From: Pseudomonadota bacterium
Lineage (GTDB): Bacteria > Desulfobacterota > Desulfobacteria > Desulfobacterales > Desulfobacteraceae
Direction of reading: 5' to 3'
Assembly: GCA_018821535.1 (NCBI GenBank)
Contig: JAHJLV010000001.1
Coordinates: 1 to 64,000 of the forward strand
DNA length: 64,000 nucleotides
The notes beneath the pieces were generated by a model. That model had not been told where the DNA came from. It saw only the letters and a program-made list of their open reading frames with translations, and did no database searches. Position 1 is the stretch's first letter. Each line of letters starts with the position of its first letter. This document shows positions 17,456-27,280 of this stretch, piece by piece. The translations under genes were made by a program, and so were the position numbers.

Positions 17456-20400
17456 TTATTTTTTAATTTTTTTGATGATTTTTTCAACTGCCTGCTCTGC
17501 TGTTTCACCAAAAAGCGTTTCCACTTCAACAAGATTCAGATAGCGGTCATCCCACTGGATATTGTCATTTTCAAGAATCCAGTCTTTAAGACGGTTGTAT
17601 TTTCCGCCAAGGGCTTTAATCTTCTTGAGCAGCGGTACATTCTCGGATGTTTTAAATTCAATATTCAAAGACAGGATATATTCAATGATATTGGGTGTGG
17701 CCGGGTTGGAAGATATGACCGGAATGACCAGAATATTTTTGTTGTCCTTTCGGCCCTTGCCAATATAAACATTGCCTTCTCTGACAATAATATTCTTGGT
17801 TCCCTTAAGACTGGGGTCTTCTTCAACCCTGGAATATTTATTTTTCAGGCTGCCGGTTTTATTTGCAATCTTTATTTTTGTTTCCCGGGTGACTTCGCCC
17901 AGCAGGCTTAAGCCGGTGATCTGGTAAAGAAAACCGCCCTTGATCTTTTCAATGACTTCCTGAAGATTTTTAAGAACCAGAACATTTTTGTTGGTCAACT
18001 GGGATATCTGAATGTCATTGGCAGCCAGTTCATCAAAGACAAGTCCTTCAAATTTTTCAGCGATCCGGCTGGTGCCGACCGTGACGGTTTTTGCCTGATG
18101 CTTGATGGCATCCACGGGTCTTGCCAGTGTATTAATGGCCTGTCCCATGTTTTTGAAAAAGGCATTGAGCATATTGGACGGGGTGCCTTTGGTATTAAAA
18201 TCAATTTCAAAATCTGAAACCGGCAGTCTTCCGGACAGATATTTGAGCAAAAGGGTAATATTGGCGACATTATCAAGGCCCATGGATGCGGGGAATCCAT
18301 CCTGTTTTCGTTTTTCAGAAAACCGGTTATAGAACTGGGCTATGGTTTCCCTGAATTTTTTTTCCAGCAGTATTTCATATACATCATGGCCAAGGTCTGT
18401 GTAGTCATCCAGCAGGTCCTGGATTTCCTTTCTGCCTTCATACAGGAATCTGGAGCTTTCATTGATGGCAAGGGCTGCATAATATCCCCAGACATGTCCC
18501 ACAAGGGTGTTCAGAATCGGGGCAAAATGTTCCTTGACTTCAGGTATTTTAAAAACATCCTTTGCATACAGATCAAACCGGTCCTCTCCCTGGGTGGTGA
18601 TAACGATGGGTGTGGCCTTATGGGCGGCAAAGATGGCCGTGTCCTTGATGATATCTCCCAGAACGCTTTCCCGGGTGCCGGCAGCACAGATAATAATCAG
18701 GGGCTCACTGGACAGATCAATATGTTTTTTATCTTCAATAAAATCCGATGAAATGGTTTTATAGCACAGTTCGCTGAGCTTGATCCGGATTTCATCTGCA
18801 GATGTCTTGTTGGAACCTGAACCCACGGTGGCCCAGTAATGTTTTGAGATGGCCCTTTTGGAAGCGGATTCCTTGATGGCCGCTTTCATGTCCAGAATGG
18901 TTCTCATCTTGTCCGGAAGGGCCATGATTTCATGAATCTGTTCAGTAATGAATTCACTTGTTCTGCTGCCCATAATTCCGGCAATATGCAGGCCTAAAAT
19001 AGCGCCTGCAGTGATCTGGGAATAAAAAGCCTTTGTGGATGCCACGGACATTTCAATATCACGGCCCGAGCTTGTGTACAGCACGCCATCGGTTTTAAAT
19101 GTCAGATCCGAATCTCTCCGGTTCACAATAGCCAGAGTTCTGGCGCCGCAGGCTTTGACGATATCCACGGTCCGATTGGTATCTGTGGTTGTTCCGGACT
19201 GGCTGATGGCAATAACAAGCGTGTTTTCCATGGTGTTTTGCGTGCCCGGTGTTTCAATAATACAGAACCCGGACAGCTCAGAGGATTTTAATGCCCGGAT
19301 GTCGATATCTTTATCTATCAGGTAAAAATTGAGCAGGTCTGCACAGCCTTGTGCTGCAATCCCGGCAGTGCCCTGGCCAATGAAATATACCTTTTTGATC
19401 CGGCCGTTTTTCAGATTTTCTACCAACGCTGTCGGAATCACTGTTTCATCCAGACTGGTGGTAAAAAGATGGCTGTCTTTGACCTGTTTGAATTTATTTT
19501 CAAAGGTTTTCTCTACTGAATTGGGCGCTTCTGATATTTCTTTTAAAAAATAATGGGGGAATTCCTGTCGGTCTATATCCCTTGAAGTGATCTGGCTTTT
19601 GAGTATCTGATCCTCGGAAATCCGGATCAGGGTTTTATCATAGTAAAAAGACCGGATGCCGTCAATGCCGCCTTTTGATTCCTGGTCAAGGATGACAATC
19701 TGTCCTTTATCTTCACCGTTAAGCTTGATAAAATTCGGGGTTTCTTCAACAATGCCGTAGAGCTCTGACGCCGCAATATAGTGATCTTTGGCAATACCCA
19801 CAAAAATTGCCTGTCCGCTTCCCTTTTGAGCCAGAAACAGTTTTCCCGCTGCAAGATCCGTATGCATGCTGATGGCATGGGAGCCTTCAAAATCATTCAC
19901 CGCCAGCCGGAACGCTTCTTCGATCGGATGATTTTGCTTCAGATAATGTTCGATCTGCAAAGGAATGAGTTTGGTATCGGTATTAATATCTTCATGAATT
20001 TTATCGTATCTTGCCTCATATTCGGTTTTCAGCTCAAGGTAATTGTCAATATCACCGTTCAGGCAGACATGGATAATCCCTGTTTTGCCGATTTCCCGCT
20101 GTGTGGGCGTATTGTCCTGGGGGTGACAGTTGGCCACAGAAATGTCTCCGATGGATGCCCACCGGGTATGTGCAGATACGGAATTGGCTGTGAATTTATA
20201 ATTGATCAGCACCTGAAGCATTAAATCATTTTTAATCTGACTGCGGATGAATGAAACATTATCTCCCAGGGCACCGATTTCAGCAGCAAATTTATAAACA
20301 TAGGAGATGGTGACCAGATGTTCTCCGGTTTCAGGATAGGAATCATTGATGGTAAGGCTGTTATTGCCAAGAACCAGGTGGTTTGTTCTTTGCTTCAACC

Positions 20401-21157
20401 GTTCAGCCAGCCCCGCTTTTATCAACCCTTCCCGGAATCTTTCAAATTCATTTTTGGTAAATGAAAAAATAACAGATATGCCTGCAGAATCACGTCCTCG
20501 CACTTCAAGACGGTCAATACTGTTCAGGACGGCATTGATGCGTTTAAATATTTTCAGGCCCTCAATATTTCCTGAATCCTTAAGACCCGGCGCAATATCA
20601 TGAATGGCTATGATATTATTGATGATTTCTTTTTTCAGGCACCAGCCGATATCCTGCAGTTTTTCAATCCGGGAAGCGATGATGTCCGCATCTGCGGAGG
20701 ACAGGTTGGCAATCTCGTGTTTGAATAAAGTTTTCTGAGTTTTGATGAGTTCTTCTATGGTGTCTGAAATCAGTATCAGTTGATTTTTTTTCTGTGTATC
20801 AAAAAACAGGTCACAGAAAACATCTTCCTGCTTAAAATCCTGACACATCTCAAACAGGCTGTTTAAAAGAATGTCTCCGCCAAGAAACTGTTCAGTGATG
20901 ATCTGCGTTTCCATGGGCAGAATTTTTGTTTTTAATGAAAACACCATGTCCTGGGTCTGGTTCAGATCATAATTGAGTATTGAACCGTCTCCTTTAAATG
21001 CGATAAATGCAGAAATACCGCAGGACAAGACATTGGGCTGGTTTGGAAAGAATATAACGGTGTTTTCTCTGGCCTGATGGATGGATGTGGCCATTTCAAA
21101 ATTGATTTTGGATAGCTTTTTGATCAGATCAAACAATCGTCGCCCTTGCACAATCAT
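17456..21157 (-). CDS. Giant GlmS-like protein (class-II glutaminase-like plus double SIS domain)
   Basis: 1233 residues, about twice the size of glucosamine-6-phosphate synthase (about 610). Glutaminase-like motifs are present but spread out: LSCGISAFIAF (Cys about 46), RGRDSAGI (about 217), HTRWASIG...NCHPQ (about 326) and VCLNGDIDNY. Two SIS isomerase modules follow: QGTAGIAAQG (about 591), ISQSGTTTDTNRTVD, SVASTKAF (about 704) and TVGSGSNKT (about 782). About 330 extra C-terminal residues are unassigned. In true GlmS the catalytic Cys is residue 1 after Met; here it is internal, so either a propeptide is removed or the glutaminase is inactive. The ATG at 21157 has GGGAG at good spacing; the in-frame TTG at 21187 is rejected. 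Sugar substrate unknown. Confidence 0.82.
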   Translation of the reverse strand: MIVQGRRLFDLIKKLSKINFEMATSIHQARENTVIFFPNQPNVLSCGISAFIAFKGDGSILNYDLNQTQDMVFSLKTKILPMETQIITEQFLGGDILLNSLFEMCQDFKQEDVFCDLFFDTQKKNQLILISDTIEELIKTQKTLFKHEIANLSSADADIIASRIEKLQDIGWCLKKEIINNIIAIHDIAPGLKDSGNIEGLKIFKRINAVLNSIDRLEVRGRDSAGISVIFSFTKNEFERFREGLIKAGLAERLKQRTNHLVLGNNSLTINDSYPETGEHLVTISYVYKFAAEIGALGDNVSFIRSQIKNDLMLQVLINYKFTANSVSAHTRWASIGDISVANCHPQDNTPTQREIGKTGIIHVCLNGDIDNYLELKTEYEARYDKIHEDINTDTKLIPLQIEHYLKQNHPIEEAFRLAVNDFEGSHAISMHTDLAAGKLFLAQKGSGQAIFVGIAKDHYIAASELYGIVEETPNFIKLNGEDKGQIVILDQESKGGIDGIRSFYYDKTLIRISEDQILKSQITSRDIDRQEFPHYFLKEISEAPNSVEKTFENKFKQVKDSHLFTTSLDETVIPTALVENLKNGRIKKVYFIGQGTAGIAAQGCADLLNFYLIDKDIDIRALKSSELSGFCIIETPGTQNTMENTLVIAISQSGTTTDTNRTVDIVKACGARTLAIVNRRDSDLTFKTDGVLYTSSGRDIEMSVASTKAFYSQITAGAILGLHIAGIMGSRTSEFITEQIHEIMALPDKMRTILDMKAAIKESASKRAISKHYWATVGSGSNKTSADEIRIKLSELCYKTISSDFIEDKKHIDLSSEPLIIICAAGTRESVLGDIIKDTAIFAAHKATPIVITTQGEDRFDLYAKDVFKIPEVKEHFAPILNTLVGHVWGYYAALAINESSRFLYEGRKEIQDLLDDYTDLGHDVYEILLEKKFRETIAQFYNRFSEKRKQDGFPASMGLDNVANITLLLKYLSGRLPVSDFEIDFNTKGTPSNMLNAFFKNMGQAINTLARPVDAIKHQAKTVTVGTSRIAEKFEGLVFDELAANDIQISQLTNKNVLVLKNLQEVIEKIKGGFLYQITGLSLLGEVTRETKIKIANKTGSLKNKYSRVEEDPSLKGTKNIIVREGNVYIGKGRKDNKNILVIPVISSNPATPNIIEYILSLNIEFKTSENVPLLKKIKALGGKYNRLKDWILENDNIQWDDRYLNLVEVETLFGETAEQAVEKIIKKIKK

Positions 21158-21188
21158 TATTTTCTCCCTTATCCTGAATGTTTTCAAA

Positions 21189-22580
21189 TCATAGCTGCGC
21201 GGTTATATCATCATTTTTTTTAAAATACTGCTTTAAAATCATCTTTGCATAGGTACCGGCCCGGGTGCCGATGTATTTGCCGTGGCCGACAACAATGGAC
21301 AGTGTGATTTTTGTGTTTCCGTCTTTCTGGGCGGCAAAACCGGTAAACCAGTCATATTTTATGGTATGTTCAGTATTATATAAAGAGCCGGTTTTTCCGC
21401 CAATGACAAGCGTGGAGAGAACGGTATCTTTTGATGCGCCCCTGAAAGATTTTCTGGCAGTTCCTTTTGTTATTGTTTTTTCCATTAACTGCATCATGGT
21501 ATCTGCAGTTTCCGGACGTATGGCTGTCTTATAAGTCGATTTCCGGTTTTTGTAAATAATTTTTCCGTCGGAACCGGTCACATGTTCCACAATACTGGGC
21601 ACCATGACATTGCCTGAATTGATGATTGCAGCGGTGAGCATGGCGCCGAAAACCGGTGAGATGGTTGTGTCATTATTAAAACCACATCCAAGTTCTGCAA
21701 GATGATAGTCACTGTCGCCGATTTCAAAAGAACCGGAAACAAGCGGCAGTTCAGAGTCAATGATCTGGTTGAAACCAAAGGCATCTGCATAGGTTTCAAG
21801 CTGTATTTTCCCCAGAGAATTTTTCCCGATTTTCCCGAAAACCGGATTGATGGATTCAGCAAATGCACTGGCAAAAGAAATTTTGTATGTGTATTTATTT
21901 TTTACATCTTTAAGCTGACGCTTGTACAGGGTGTATTTATTGCCGTTAAAATATAACGGGGTCTGCGGTTTATATCCTAAGGTTTCGACTGCTGCGGCTG
22001 CGGTGACAATTTTAAAAATACTGGCCGCAGGATAATTCTGGACACAGGGGTTGGTATCGGGATTATCAAGGTCAAAGCCGGTCATGGCCAGAATTTTTCC
22101 TGAATCTGCCTCCATGACAACCAGTGCAATCTGCTGGGGTTTTCCCCTGTCCAATTTTTTGAGCTTCTCCATCACGGACAACAGATATTCCTGAAGATAA
22201 ATATCAATACTGGTGGTGATTTTATAGCTTTCTTCAGGAGTGTTGACAAAGAATATATTTTTATCTGTTTTGGAAAAAGGGGTGGTGCTGATAATATGGG
22301 TGAGTTTTTCTTTTGATAATCCAGACTTGCCTAAATCATCCGGGTCAGTCAACTCATCAGCCTGCTGCAGCGACCGGGCAGGGTCGTTTTTTTTATCTGC
22401 GGTGAAACGCAGATAGGCATTTACAGAAAAAAAGCCAAGCACGCCTGTCAGAATAAGAATGGCCAGCATTCCTGCGCAACGTTTGGCCGCTTTTAAAAAA
22501 AACGCTTTTTTTTGTTTCCTGGCAATATATTCAGCTTGAAAATCCCGCCAGGAATTCTCTGCTTTTTTTATATTTAACAT
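21189..22580 (-). CDS. Penicillin-binding protein (transpeptidase domain)
   Basis: Membrane-anchored D,D-transpeptidase-like protein of 463 residues: one N-terminal membrane helix (about 35-57), no glycosyltransferase domain, and a transpeptidase domain with the three active-site motifs SIFK (Ser-x-x-Lys), SIN (Ser-x-Asn) and KTGS. FGFNQIIDSELPLVSGS and the DWFTGFAAQ block are typical of PbpA/FtsI-like penicillin-binding proteins. It is short for FtsI and lacks a clear dimerisation domain, so a specialised or PbpA-like role is likely. It is in the minus-strand run after metG (36-nt gap) and before the GlmS-like gene (31-nt gap). Confidence 0.88.
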   Translation of the reverse strand: MLNIKKAENSWRDFQAEYIARKQKKAFFLKAAKRCAGMLAILILTGVLGFFSVNAYLRFTADKKNDPARSLQQADELTDPDDLGKSGLSKEKLTHIISTTPFSKTDKNIFFVNTPEESYKITTSIDIYLQEYLLSVMEKLKKLDRGKPQQIALVVMEADSGKILAMTGFDLDNPDTNPCVQNYPAASIFKIVTAAAAVETLGYKPQTPLYFNGNKYTLYKRQLKDVKNKYTYKISFASAFAESINPVFGKIGKNSLGKIQLETYADAFGFNQIIDSELPLVSGSFEIGDSDYHLAELGCGFNNDTTISPVFGAMLTAAIINSGNVMVPSIVEHVTGSDGKIIYKNRKSTYKTAIRPETADTMMQLMEKTITKGTARKSFRGASKDTVLSTLVIGGKTGSLYNTEHTIKYDWFTGFAAQKDGNTKITLSIVVGHGKYIGTRAGTYAKMILKQYFKKNDDITAQL

Positions 22581-22616
22581 TATATTTAATTATAAAACGC
22601 CTGTGTCATTTAAATT

Positions 22617-24545
22617 TTATTTAACGCAATTGCCGGGCTTGACCGGTTTGTCAAAACCGGAAAGCACAAGCCCTTTTTTGTTGCTGGCCGCAAGGATCAT
22701 CCCCTGGGAGAGTTCACCCATCAGGTGCGCCTGTTTTAAATTTGCAACAACAATGACCTGTTTGCCGATGATTTCCTCCGGCGCATAGTCTTTTGCAATG
22801 CCGGCAATCACTTGTCTGGTCTCAGCCCCGAGGTCCACGGTAAGTTTTAAAAGCTTGCTGGAGTTTTCAATTTTCTCAGCCTTGACCACCGTTGCTGTCC
22901 GCAAATCAATCTTTGCAAAATCATCAATGGTAATTTCTTCCTTTAAGGGGGGTTTAAATGATTTCACAGGTGTTGACAGTTCCTTGGGGGGGGCTTTTTC
23001 AACGTCAATTCTGGGAAACAGCATCTGCGGGTCTGGCAGGACACTTGCCGTTTTAATCTGTCCCCATACAGCAGCTTCCTGCAAGGTGTAAAACCCACCG
23101 TCTGTTTTCTGTATGCCAAGGGTTTTTTGCATATCCGCACTTGTCTGCGGCATGACAGGATAGATCAGACAGGACACCACCCGTAAGCTTTCTATCAGAT
23201 TATACATCAGGGTTTCCAGAACCGGAAGGGTGGATTCATCTTTTGCCAGTGTCCAGGGTTCATTGGTATCTATATATTTATTTAAAATGCTGATAAAGTG
23301 CCAGACCGCCTGTATCCCCTTGTGAAATTCACATTTTTCCATGGCCATGGAAAATTCATCAACAGCTGCCTGGGCATCTGATTTTAAAGACAGATTTTTC
23401 TGTGTTTCAATACGGGTATCCGCACCTTTGATTTTACCCTTGAAATACCGCTGGTTCATGGATAGAACGCGGGAGAACACGTTTCCCAGATCATTTGCAA
23501 GGTCTGAGTTTATCCTGGAAACAAGGGTCTGCTCTGTAAAATTGGCATCCAGTCCGAATACCATTTCCCGCATCAGAAAATACCTGAATGCATCTGTCCC
23601 GTAGGTGTCGGTCACCTGGTGGGGATCAGTAACATTGCCAATACTCTTGGACATTTTGCTGCCCTGGACATTCCAGAATCCATGGACGTTCAACCCGCCA
23701 TAGATATCTATCCCGGCAGCTTTGAGCATGATGGGCCAGTAGATTCCATGGGGTTTGATAATATCCTTTGCCACAAAATGACGGGCGCCAGGCCAGAAGG
23801 TTCTGAATGTGTCACTGTCCGGATACCCCAGCGCCGAAATATAGTTCACCAGCGCATCAAACCAGACATAGGTGACAAAATTTTCATCAAAGGGAAGGGT
23901 GATGCCCCATGTCAGACGGGTTTTGGGGCGAGAAATGCACAGATCTTCTAACGGTTCCTTTAAAAAGGACAGAATCTCGGTCCGATACTGGTCCGGCCGG
24001 ATAAAATCAGGATGAGTGTTGATATGATCGATCAGCCAATCCTGGTATTTGCTCATTTTAAAAAAATAATTGGATTCTTTTATCACTTCAGGCGCTGTGC
24101 CATGATCCGGACACTTGCCGTCCACAAGTTCCCTTTCCTGGTAAAAGCGTTCGCAGCCAAAACAATACAGGCCCTCATAGCTTGAAAAATAAATATCACC
24201 TGAATCATGAATTTTTGACAAAACAGCTTTTACAATTTTTTTGTGATTTTCATCTGTAGTCCGGATAAAATAATCATTTTTAATATTGAGCACCGGCAGA
24301 ATATCCTGGAATAACTGGCTGATCTTATCTGCATATTCTTTTGGGGTGCTGTTCTGTTTTTCAGCAGCCTGGACAATTTTATCACCATGTTCATCTGTTC
24401 CTGTGAGAAAAAAAGTCCTGTATCCCTGCATCTGTTTGAACCGGGTGGAAACATCAGCGGCAATGGATGTATAGGCATGCCCAAGGTGAGGCTTTGCATT
24501 GACATAATATATGGGAGTTGTAAAAAATTGGGTTTTAATCGTCAT
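22617..24545 (-). CDS. metG: Methionyl-tRNA synthetase
   Basis: Charges tRNA-Met. 642 residues: class-I catalytic core with the HIGH-type motif HLGH (about 20-23), a Cys zinc knuckle (CFGCERFY...CPDHG), KMSKS present in GSKMSKSIGNV, the anticodon-binding helical domain, and a C-terminal tRNA-binding (Trbp111-like) domain of about 100 residues (IDDFAKIDLRTATV...). Full length and intact. Gap of 18 nt from ricT upstream. Confidence 0.97.
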   Translation of the reverse strand: MTIKTQFFTTPIYYVNAKPHLGHAYTSIAADVSTRFKQMQGYRTFFLTGTDEHGDKIVQAAEKQNSTPKEYADKISQLFQDILPVLNIKNDYFIRTTDENHKKIVKAVLSKIHDSGDIYFSSYEGLYCFGCERFYQERELVDGKCPDHGTAPEVIKESNYFFKMSKYQDWLIDHINTHPDFIRPDQYRTEILSFLKEPLEDLCISRPKTRLTWGITLPFDENFVTYVWFDALVNYISALGYPDSDTFRTFWPGARHFVAKDIIKPHGIYWPIMLKAAGIDIYGGLNVHGFWNVQGSKMSKSIGNVTDPHQVTDTYGTDAFRYFLMREMVFGLDANFTEQTLVSRINSDLANDLGNVFSRVLSMNQRYFKGKIKGADTRIETQKNLSLKSDAQAAVDEFSMAMEKCEFHKGIQAVWHFISILNKYIDTNEPWTLAKDESTLPVLETLMYNLIESLRVVSCLIYPVMPQTSADMQKTLGIQKTDGGFYTLQEAAVWGQIKTASVLPDPQMLFPRIDVEKAPPKELSTPVKSFKPPLKEEITIDDFAKIDLRTATVVKAEKIENSSKLLKLTVDLGAETRQVIAGIAKDYAPEEIIGKQVIVVANLKQAHLMGELSQGMILAASNKKGLVLSGFDKPVKPGNCVK

Positions 24546-24563
24546 GATGAAAGGTCCTGTTTT

Positions 24564-25352
24564 TTAATTTACCAGTTCCTGGATTTTCTTTTCAACCTCA
24601 GTGTTGTCATCCAGACGGATGGAAACGCTTTGCCTTAAAACATTCTGGCGGACAACTTTTCCTGTGCCATCCTTGAAAGACACTTTTTTGCCGATTTTGG
24701 GCATGTCTCTTTTCAGGCTTTTATAGGTTTCATTTTCAAAGGTCAAACAGCACATCAGCCTGCCGCAGACCCCTGATATTTTGGTGGGATTCAGTGAAAG
24801 TCCCTGCTCTTTGGCCATCTTGATGGATACAGGGTCAAATGTATGCATGAACGATGAACAGCACAGTTCCCTGCCGCATTTGCCTATTCCCCCACAGTGT
24901 TTTGACAGGTTGCGGATGCCGACCTGCCGCATTTCAATCCGGACACTGAATTCTTTGATCAAAAGCTTGATCAGTTCCCGAAAATCGATCCTGCCATCCG
25001 CAGTATAGAAAAAGGTCAGTTTATTCTTGTCAAATGTGCTTTCAACACTGAACAGGTTCATGAACAGGTCTAAAGCATTAATGCTTTTCAAGCAGAAATC
25101 AAAAGCATCGTTTTCCAGTTTTTTGATCTCATCTCTGCGGATAAAATCATCTTTGGTAGCCATGCGCACAATCTGCTTTAATTCTTTTTGGACATTTTCA
25201 ACTTCCACAGGCGGGATGGCGACTCTTCCAAATCCCAGACCCTGTTCGGTTTCTACAATAACAGGGTCGCCTTCCTTAAGGACAAACGCACAGCTTTTAA
25301 AATCATATATTTTTCCTGCTGTCTTGAATTTAACACCTGCAACTTTAATCAT
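24564..25352 (-). CDS. ricT: PSP1-domain protein RicT (YaaT)
   Basis: 262 residues. The PSP1 C-terminal region contains the conserved cysteines CGGIGKCGRELCC and CGRLMCC, which in Bacillus RicT take part in an Fe-S-containing Ric complex that affects RNase Y processing. In Gram-negatives the role is unclear. Starts with a 4-nt ATGA overlap with the holB stop, a pairing with holB that is common in many bacteria. Confidence 0.9.
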   Translation of the reverse strand: MIKVAGVKFKTAGKIYDFKSCAFVLKEGDPVIVETEQGLGFGRVAIPPVEVENVQKELKQIVRMATKDDFIRRDEIKKLENDAFDFCLKSINALDLFMNLFSVESTFDKNKLTFFYTADGRIDFRELIKLLIKEFSVRIEMRQVGIRNLSKHCGGIGKCGRELCCSSFMHTFDPVSIKMAKEQGLSLNPTKISGVCGRLMCCLTFENETYKSLKRDMPKIGKKVSFKDGTGKVVRQNVLRQSVSIRLDDNTEVEKKIQELVN

Positions 25353-26398
25353 ATATTAAAACTTCCTTTGCTGGCGATCATTTTTAAAAAAAAACGATCC
25401 AACGTCAATCTCACTGAACTGTTCGAGGTCACCCGATTTTCAGCCTGCATCCATTCCTCATTCCATTTAACAAAAACCGGGTGTGAAAACTTCTGGCTAA
25501 TATCATTAAAACTGTCATAAAAATCAAGGTTAACTATTTTTTTCGGGTGAAATGTAAAAATCATCAGGTCCCGGAAAAAAGTTTTTATCATCACCATACT
25601 ATCATCTAAAAGGTCCGGGTGACCACTTAAATATGCTGACAGCATCAAACCTTTGCCAACCGCCTGGGGCCGGCTGGATCTGACAGTGCTGACAAGTGCG
25701 GCCAGCAGCCATCTGCGTTTTTTTATCCAGTCAACGGGCAAAGCATCATTCTGTATCCCTGCAAACATTTTTGCTTTTTCAGGATCAGAACCTGCGATTT
25801 TTGAAGCAATATGGCATAACACAGGGTCGATATTAAAATTATTTTTCAGATAGTGTTCAAGATCAGTTTCGCTTAAAGGTTTAAATCTTATGCTCTGGCA
25901 TCTTGAATGAATCGTGGGCAAAAGTTTTGACTCATCCGTGGCCGTGAGTATGAAAAACGTTTTCCCTGGCGGTTCTTCAAGCATTTTAAGCAGGGCATTC
26001 TGGGCCTGCATATTCATTTTGTCTGAATTTAAAATCAGCACCATCCTGAATTTTGCTTCATTGGGTTTTGTACGGATGTTTTCACCCATCTGTCTGATCT
26101 GGGCAATGGAGATATTTTTTTTGTCTTTTTCAAGGTCCAAACACAGCATGTCCGGGTGAATCAGTCCGTCAATCTTGCGGCAGGCATCACAGGACTGGCA
26201 GCCTAAGTTCTTTTCTTCAAGGCAGTTACATCCTTTTGCAAACAAAAATGCCGCTTGCTTTTTGCCGGTATTTACACGTCCGCAAAAAAGAAGGGCATTG
26301 GGAATTTTCTGGGTCTGAATGATGCGGGCCAGCAGTTGGAGTTCGCTGGTTTGATAGTGTATTTGATCAAAATCAGACATGGTTTGATCAATACCCAT
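25349..26398 (-). CDS. holB: DNA polymerase III delta-prime subunit
   Basis: Clamp-loader ATPase-fold subunit, 349 residues. It has a P-loop-like GRVNTGKKQAA (degenerate, as in many delta-prime subunits), a zinc cluster (CNC...GCQSCDACRKI), LLKMLEEPPGKTFFILTA and the sensor motif HSRCQ. A second in-frame ATG at 26380 (MSDFDQIHY) is an equally good start; neither has a strong ribosome-binding site. It lies directly behind the HU gene. Confidence 0.92.
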   Translation of the reverse strand: MGIDQTMSDFDQIHYQTSELQLLARIIQTQKIPNALLFCGRVNTGKKQAAFLFAKGCNCLEEKNLGCQSCDACRKIDGLIHPDMLCLDLEKDKKNISIAQIRQMGENIRTKPNEAKFRMVLILNSDKMNMQAQNALLKMLEEPPGKTFFILTATDESKLLPTIHSRCQSIRFKPLSETDLEHYLKNNFNIDPVLCHIASKIAGSDPEKAKMFAGIQNDALPVDWIKKRRWLLAALVSTVRSSRPQAVGKGLMLSAYLSGHPDLLDDSMVMIKTFFRDLMIFTFHPKKIVNLDFYDSFNDISQKFSHPVFVKWNEEWMQAENRVTSNSSVRLTLDRFFLKMIASKGSFNI

Positions 26399-26401
26399 GT
26401 G

Positions 26402-26677
26402 TTAATAGTCCACCCGCTCCTTGAGTTCTTTTCCGCATTTGAAAAATGGAAGGCGTTTGGGCGGAATGGTGACTTTTTCACCGGTTTTTGGGTTTCTTCC
26501 GGTGTAGCTCTGGTATTCCTTGATGTGAAAGCTGCAAAATCCTCTTATTTCCACCCGTTCTCCTTTGATAAAAGATTCGGAAAGCGAGTCAAAGAAAATT
26601 TTTACAATTTCAGCAGCCTCGGATTTTGTCAGGTTTGTTCTTTCTTTAAGCGTCGAAATTAATTCAAGTTTATTCAT
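26402..26677 (-). CDS. HU/IHF-family DNA-binding protein
   Basis: Small histone-like protein of 91 residues: MNKLELISTLKERTNLTKSE start, GERVEIRGFCSFHIKEY and the DNA-binding arm TGRNPKTGEKVTIPPKRLPFF. The arm sequence and the C-terminal KELKERV are typical of IHF/HU subunits; whether it is IHF-beta-like or HU cannot be fixed by eye. GAGGT precedes the ATG. It has its own candidate promoter in the 78-nt gap upstream. Confidence 0.93.
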   Translation of the reverse strand: MNKLELISTLKERTNLTKSEAAEIVKIFFDSLSESFIKGERVEIRGFCSFHIKEYQSYTGRNPKTGEKVTIPPKRLPFFKCGKELKERVDY

Positions 26678-26722
26678 GCTACCTCTTTTGATCTTAACAA
26701 TATTTAATTAAATATTTGAAAG

Positions 26723-26751
26723 GTTCTATTTAAAATTTGATAAAAAGTCAA
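26723..26751 (-). promoter_or_regulatory. Candidate promoter before the HU gene
   Basis: On the minus strand TTGACT (26746-26751), 17 bp, TAGAAC (26723-26728). It lies in the 78-nt AT-rich gap between the NusG-paralog and HU genes, so HU-holB-ricT-metG may be transcribed apart from lptD. Confidence 0.45.
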
Positions 26752-26755
26752 GGAG

Positions 26756-27280
26756 TTATGCAAAAAGGTCAGGAACTTTCTCAACATTTTCCTTTTCAAC
26801 CTCGACTCCAGCATACTGGCCGAGGACATCAATTTTAATTACAACCCGCCCTTTTCCCTTGTGATGGGTGAACTCGCCCCTTACACCTGCCATGGGGCCT
26901 TCAATGATCATGACCGGGTCTCCTTTTTTAAGACCGATATTTGCGCCTGTTATCAGATCGGTTTTTATTGTGGTTAACAGTTTTAGTGATTCAATCTGGG
27001 AATCAGGCACAGGTACCGGGCCTGTCTGATTTCCCAGCAGGCGGACAGCACCTGTTGTTTTAAGGATCTGGAGCTGGGAAACAGGCGTTGTCTGTGATTT
27101 GACAAAAATATATCCCGGAAAAAGCGGGAAATCGATCATCAGGTGCCTGTCCTTGCGGATGCTTTTGCGTTTGACCGTGGGCAGGAAGGCCTCAATCTTT
27201 TTCTGGGTAATGGCTTTATGGACGGTTTGTTCAAAATTGCTTCGGGTTAACAGCACAAACCAGTGTTTTAAATCTGTCAT
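26756..27280 (-). CDS. NusG-family antiterminator paralog (RfaH/UpxY-like)
   Basis: Transcription elongation factor of 174 residues: an N-terminal NGN domain (WFVLLTRSNFEQTVHKAI...FPLFPGYIFVK) and a C-terminal KOW domain (LKKGDPVMIIEGPMAGVRG). Divergence from housekeeping NusG and its position make it a specialised paralog. Such factors usually help RNA polymerase read long surface-polysaccharide operons; no such operon is visible here. It starts with a 4-nt ATGA overlap on the lptD stop. Confidence 0.88.
   Translation of the reverse strand: MTDLKHWFVLLTRSNFEQTVHKAITQKKIEAFLPTVKRKSIRKDRHLMIDFPLFPGYIFVKSQTTPVSQLQILKTTGAVRLLGNQTGPVPVPDSQIESLKLLTTIKTDLITGANIGLKKGDPVMIIEGPMAGVRGEFTHHKGKGRVVIKIDVLGQYAGVEVEKENVEKVPDLFA

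Noticed and set aside
21158..21187. TTG start at 21187 for the GlmS-like gene.
   Set aside because: No ribosome-binding site; the ATG at 21157 has GGGAG at correct spacing.
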